This document shows, in pieces, positions 5,799 through 8,135 of a stretch of 8,135 nt of DNA. Under the pieces are notes generated by a model, which worked only from the letters and a program-made list of their open reading frames with translations, did not search any database and was not told where the DNA came from. Every line of letters begins with the position of its first letter. Positions within the stretch are counted from its first letter, which is position 1. The translations under genes and the position numbers were made by a program. Source of the stretch: Candidatus Brocadiaceae bacterium. Lineage in GTDB: Bacteria; Planctomycetota; Brocadiia; Brocadiales; Brocadiaceae. The DNA lies in contig JANLHY010000598.1 of the NCBI GenBank assembly GCA_024653795.1, forward strand, positions 1 to 8,135, given 5' to 3'.

Positions 5799-6992
5799 TT
5801 ATCCTAATTTTTTCTTGACCAATATAAGCAGGGGTATTGAAGTAAGCTGCGCTACGACTGAGAATGCGATAAGGGATATAAGGGAGATATCGTAGAGAAT
5901 CCCCATCAATGCGCTGCCGAGAAACCAGAAGATTCCATAACCTGTGTTAAAAATGCCGTATCCTGTGCCTCGCCTGCTAGTTGGAACCATATCTGCAATT
6001 GCAGCCCTCATGATGGATTCCTGCGCCCCCATGCCCATACCCCATAATGCCATTCCAATAAGGGCGAAGGAAAAATTTCCCAAAAAAACCAGCGGAGCAA
6101 AAAGCATTGAAAATAGAGAGACAATAATCAATATAGAAATACCTTTGCGATCAAACAGGTATCCGAACAAAAGCGCCGCAATGGCGTCGACACCCATCGC
6201 AACAGCATAAAATACAGGAATCCAGGTGTCTGAAACAGTTGATACTTTTTTAAAATGGTACGCAATCAGTGGAAAGTCTGCATAACCTGCGGCAATAAAT
6301 GCAACGGCAGCGAGATAAAGCCAGAATTTTTTGGGGAATCCCTTTGTCTCCAGTTCAGGCTGAACCACTTCCAGATTCCGTGGTTGTGGGTATAACCATC
6401 GGGCTGTCATGAGCACACTTATTGCTATGAATGCCGGTATAAGTAGCGTAACAAAGCCTGTCCGATAGCCTCCTTTAAAATAAAGTACGCCACCAACGAT
6501 AAGAGGTCCAAGCACTGCTCCAATCTGGTCTAACGCTTCGTGCAATCCAAAACCCTTTCCCCTTCCGATCTCCTTGGTTGCATGAGAAAGCATTGCATCG
6601 CGCGCCGGGGTTCGAATTGCTTTTCCTATGCGCTCCGTAATCATGAGAACGGCTGCAATCTCCCAGCGTCCCGCCAGAGCCAGGGCTGGTACTGCCAGCA
6701 TATTTAAGGTATAGCCAAACAAGGTGATCGCCCAATATCTTCCAATTCTGTCGCTGATATATCCTGAGACTAGTCGCAGGCTATGTCCGATTAACTCGCC
6801 AAATCCAGCAACGATTCCAACCGTAGTTGCGCTTGCCCCAAGTAAAGCCAGATACGGGCCGTTTATGCTGCGGGCGCCTTCGTATGTTATATCGGCAAAG
6901 AGACTCACTATACCGAGCAATATGATGAATATTAGTGCATTTGCTTTAGAAGTATTGTTGTTGATTATGGTTGTGCTTGATGGGTTTTGCAT
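5799..6992 (-). CDS. major facilitator superfamily (MFS) transporter
   Basis: This is a membrane transporter of about 397 residues (403 if started at TTG 7010). It has alternating hydrophobic segments consistent with 12 transmembrane helices. The MFS motif A is SGYISDRIGR in the loop after helix 2, with a second-half counterpart GYLFDRKG. ERIGKAIRTPARDA matches the RIGK-IRTPARD block of a broad prokaryotic MFS group. The substrate cannot be told from sequence. I chose ATG 6992 (MQNPSS), which has no clear ribosome binding site. TTG 7010 is in frame, but the nearest AGGA abuts it directly, so the start is uncertain. It transcribes away from thiL and towards the defence island, and it is flanked by direct repeats on both sides. 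The length is normal and no damage is seen. Confidence 0.85.
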   Translation of the reverse strand: MQNPSSTTIINNNTSKANALIFIILLGIVSLFADITYEGARSINGPYLALLGASATTVGIVAGFGELIGHSLRLVSGYISDRIGRYWAITLFGYTLNMLAVPALALAGRWEIAAVLMITERIGKAIRTPARDAMLSHATKEIGRGKGFGLHEALDQIGAVLGPLIVGGVLYFKGGYRTGFVTLLIPAFIAISVLMTARWLYPQPRNLEVVQPELETKGFPKKFWLYLAAVAFIAAGYADFPLIAYHFKKVSTVSDTWIPVFYAVAMGVDAIAALLFGYLFDRKGISILIIVSLFSMLFAPLVFLGNFSFALIGMALWGMGMGAQESIMRAAIADMVPTSRRGTGYGIFNTGYGIFWFLGSALMGILYDISLISLIAFSVVAQLTSIPLLILVKKKLG

Positions 6993-7034
6993 AGTAATAA
7001 ATTTTTGCAATCCTGATAATCGTTCGACTGATCC

Positions 7035-7080
7035 TTCGACAAGCTCAGGATGCAGTGCCGTTCATGGTGAGCCTGTCGAA
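7035..7080. repeat. TTCGACA-type palindromic repeat
   Basis: The arms are TTCGACAAGCTCA (7035-7047) and TGAGCCTGTCGAA (7068-7080), complementary except for one position, around a 20-nt loop. Repeats of this wording are scattered between genes in many environmental bacterial genomes. It lies just upstream of the MFS start and has no coding content. Confidence 0.75.
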
Positions 7081-7125
7081 CCATCACGACGAAGTCTTTG
7101 TTCATCTGCGTCCATAAATAAAGAG

Positions 7126-7228
7126 GTACCAGTTCAGCACCCCCACCTGGCTTCCCCCATCAAGGGGGAGGAAGCGGTTTTCCCCGCCCCTGGTGGGAGG
7201 GGTTAGGGGAGGGGTGGTGAACTGATAC
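7126..7228. repeat. 103-bp MITE-like element with imperfect terminal inverted repeats
   Basis: The ends GTACCAGTTCAGCACCCCC (7126-7144) and AGGGGTGGTGAACTGATAC (7210-7228) are inverted repeats with about 3 mismatches in 19. The interior is GC-rich and has its own inverted repeat, CTTCCCCC..GGGGGAGGAAG. No open frame of note is present. It is a non-coding, possibly mobile repeat. Confidence 0.6.
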
Positions 7229-7378
7229 ATAAAAAAATACATACTAATAAATTTAAAATGTTGAGTCAAGTAAGTTAAAGATGTTATTATATTTATACAG
7301 GATTAGCATGAGATAGGGATAACGTTTCACATTACAGAATATTTTTCGACCAAATAAAAATAGTAATAATTTCTTAAC
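7229..7378. other. AT-rich intergenic segment upstream of thiL
   Basis: This is a plain A/T-rich stretch between the MITE-like element and repeat copy B. It has no convincing gene on either strand. The one feature I can point to is a possible promoter at 7261-7290. Confidence 0.5.
7261..7290 (+). promoter_or_regulatory. possible thiL promoter
   Basis: TTGAGT (7261-7266), an 18-nt spacer and TATTAT (7285-7290) resemble a sigma70 promoter facing thiL. The leader would be about 245 nt and would include all of repeat copy B. The surrounding A/T richness makes chance matches likely. Confidence 0.25.
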
Positions 7379-7535
7379 AAAAATATTTTGACATTTCCCC
7401 GTTTTCACGAGGACATTTTTAGCAAATAAATGTAGCGCTGATCCCTTCCCCGATCGTAGTCGAGGACAGGTGTGGTCGGCCAATGGCGGGGGATAAACCA
7501 CCCGCGCTACGGATTCAGACTCGTTCGGGTTAGGG
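7379..7535. repeat. direct repeat copy B, between MFS and thiL
   Basis: This is about 157 bp in the same orientation as 5665-5796. It differs mainly by about 22 extra bases (around 7447-7469, starting CCCCGATCGTAG) inside the hairpin unit bounded by GTAGCGC (7432-7438) and GCGCTAC (7504-7510). It ends in GGGTTAGGG, which runs straight into the thiL ribosome binding site. Confidence 0.8.
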
Positions 7536-7545
7536 GTTTTTCATG
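7532..7545 (+). promoter_or_regulatory. thiL: thiL ribosome binding site, formed by the end of repeat B
   Basis: AGGGG (7532-7536) lies 6 nt before ATG 7543. The same bases belong to the conserved right end of the repeat (GGGTTAGGG, also found at 5796), so the repeat seems to provide the Shine-Dalgarno sequence. Confidence 0.6.
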
Positions 7546-8135
7546 GGTGAATTTTCATTCATACAATGGATCCGGAAAAGGCAGAAAAGGCGTAAAGACG
7601 TTATTCTGGGTATCGGAGACGATTGTGCTGCAATAAATGTTTCTTCGGACAGACTCTGCCTCATTACGACTGATATGTTAGTGGATGGCACACACTTTGA
7701 TCTTGAAAAATGCACCGTTCGTGATGTTGGGAGAAAGGCAATTGCATGCAGTATCAGTGATGTGGCAGCTATGGGATGCCAGGCTACGGTTGCAGTGGTT
7801 TCTGTCTGTTTTCCTAACCAGACTACTGAAAGATTTGCAAAGGAACTATATAAAGGGATATGGGGTATTGCAGATAAATATGACATCGAGATTGTGGGTG
7901 GAGACATTATTAGCGGGCATAGTCCTTTGTGTATTAATGTGACCATGTTAGGGAGGGATGATGGATTAAAACCAGTCAGACGCTCAGGAGCAAGAGTGGG
8001 GGACATGATTCTGGTAACCGGAACGCTGGGTGGCTCGCTTCTTGGCAAGCATCTTTATTTCGAACCGCGAATCAAAGAGGGGATTGTATTAAACAAGAAT
8101 TTTTCGATTCATGCCATGATCGATATCAGCGATGG
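7543..8135 (+). CDS. thiL: thiamine-monophosphate kinase (5' part, cut by window edge)
   Basis: ThiL phosphorylates thiamine monophosphate with ATP to give thiamine diphosphate, the last step of cofactor synthesis, in the cytoplasm. The first 197 codons are present, against about 325 residues in full-length family members. The PurM/ThiL-type ATP and metal sites are all visible: GIGDDCA (23-29), TTDMLVDGTHF (42-52), KAIACSISDVAAMG (65-78), IVGGDIISG (117-125), VTGTLGG (158-164) and the start of the second-domain motif MIDISDG at the edge. ATG 7543 is supported by an AGGGG ribosome binding site. Codon use is regular with no frameshift. The gene transcribes away from the MFS gene. No neighbouring thiamine gene is in view. 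Confidence 0.95.
   Translation, partial: MGEFSFIQWIRKRQKRRKDVILGIGDDCAAINVSSDRLCLITTDMLVDGTHFDLEKCTVRDVGRKAIACSISDVAAMGCQATVAVVSVCFPNQTTERFAKELYKGIWGIADKYDIEIVGGDIISGHSPLCINVTMLGRDDGLKPVRRSGARVGDMILVTGTLGGSLLGKHLYFEPRIKEGIVLNKNFSIHAMIDISD

Noticed and set aside
7388..7393. TTGACA as the -35 box of a thiL promoter
   Set aside because: No acceptable -10 box follows at 16-18 nt (the bases there read GGACAT). The six bases lie at the edge of repeat copy B.
7253..7501. An 82-codon open frame on the minus strand
   Set aside because: It runs through repeat copy B and AT-rich spacer, has no ribosome binding site or family likeness, and is best explained as chance.
7530..8048. A 172-codon open frame on the minus strand
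   Set aside because: It is antisense to thiL, which has all its family motifs on the plus strand. The minus-strand product looks like no known family.

Overview
The window holds a decayed type I restriction-modification (RM) / defence island on the minus strand (about 87-5252), a repeat-rich spacer, a minus-strand MFS transporter gene (about 5799-6992), a second repeat-rich spacer, and the 5' part of a plus-strand thiL gene that runs off the right edge. All calls were made by reading the sequence; no search was run. The base composition is moderate, and the spacers carry GC-rich hairpin repeats of the kind common in large environmental genomes (CCCCCTT..AAGGGGG and TTCGACA..TGTCGAA types). 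This suggests a free-living Gram-negative bacterium. An anammox-type planctomycete would fit, but the window does not prove it.

Read in the direction of transcription, the island starts with a good sigma70-type promoter (5343-5315) and an hsdM that begins at TTG 5252 with a strong ribosome binding site. This hsdM has lost roughly 90 internal codons and is out of frame at the deletion point, so it is a pseudogene. Its stop overlaps (ATGA) the start of a BRO-N-type gene that is itself cut short and frameshifted after about 70 residues, where three related palindromes lie. Next comes an intact DUF2130 (COG4487) coiled-coil protein with a PD-(D/E)XK-like nuclease signature. Then come the last 56 codons of a second, diverged hsdM. 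These end in another ATGA overlap with an RloC-like ABC ATPase (predicted tRNA anticodon nuclease) that stops just after an Arg-xxx-Glu motif. No hsdS or hsdR is present. The arrangement looks like the debris of two type I RM loci, each with an accessory gene coupled behind hsdM. The second piece (87-2426) is bounded at both ends by the same CACTAGT heptamer.

The last codons of an unknown plus-strand gene (1-81) converge on the RloC-like gene.

The MFS gene lies between two direct copies of a 130-157 bp repeat (5665-5796 and 7379-7535). The right copy ends at thiL and appears to supply its Shine-Dalgarno sequence. The left spacer also has a 107-bp inverted-repeat element (5481-5587). The right spacer also has a TTCGACA palindrome and a 103-bp MITE-like element. 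thiL (thiamine-monophosphate kinase) is an ordinary housekeeping gene and marks the right edge of the accessory region.
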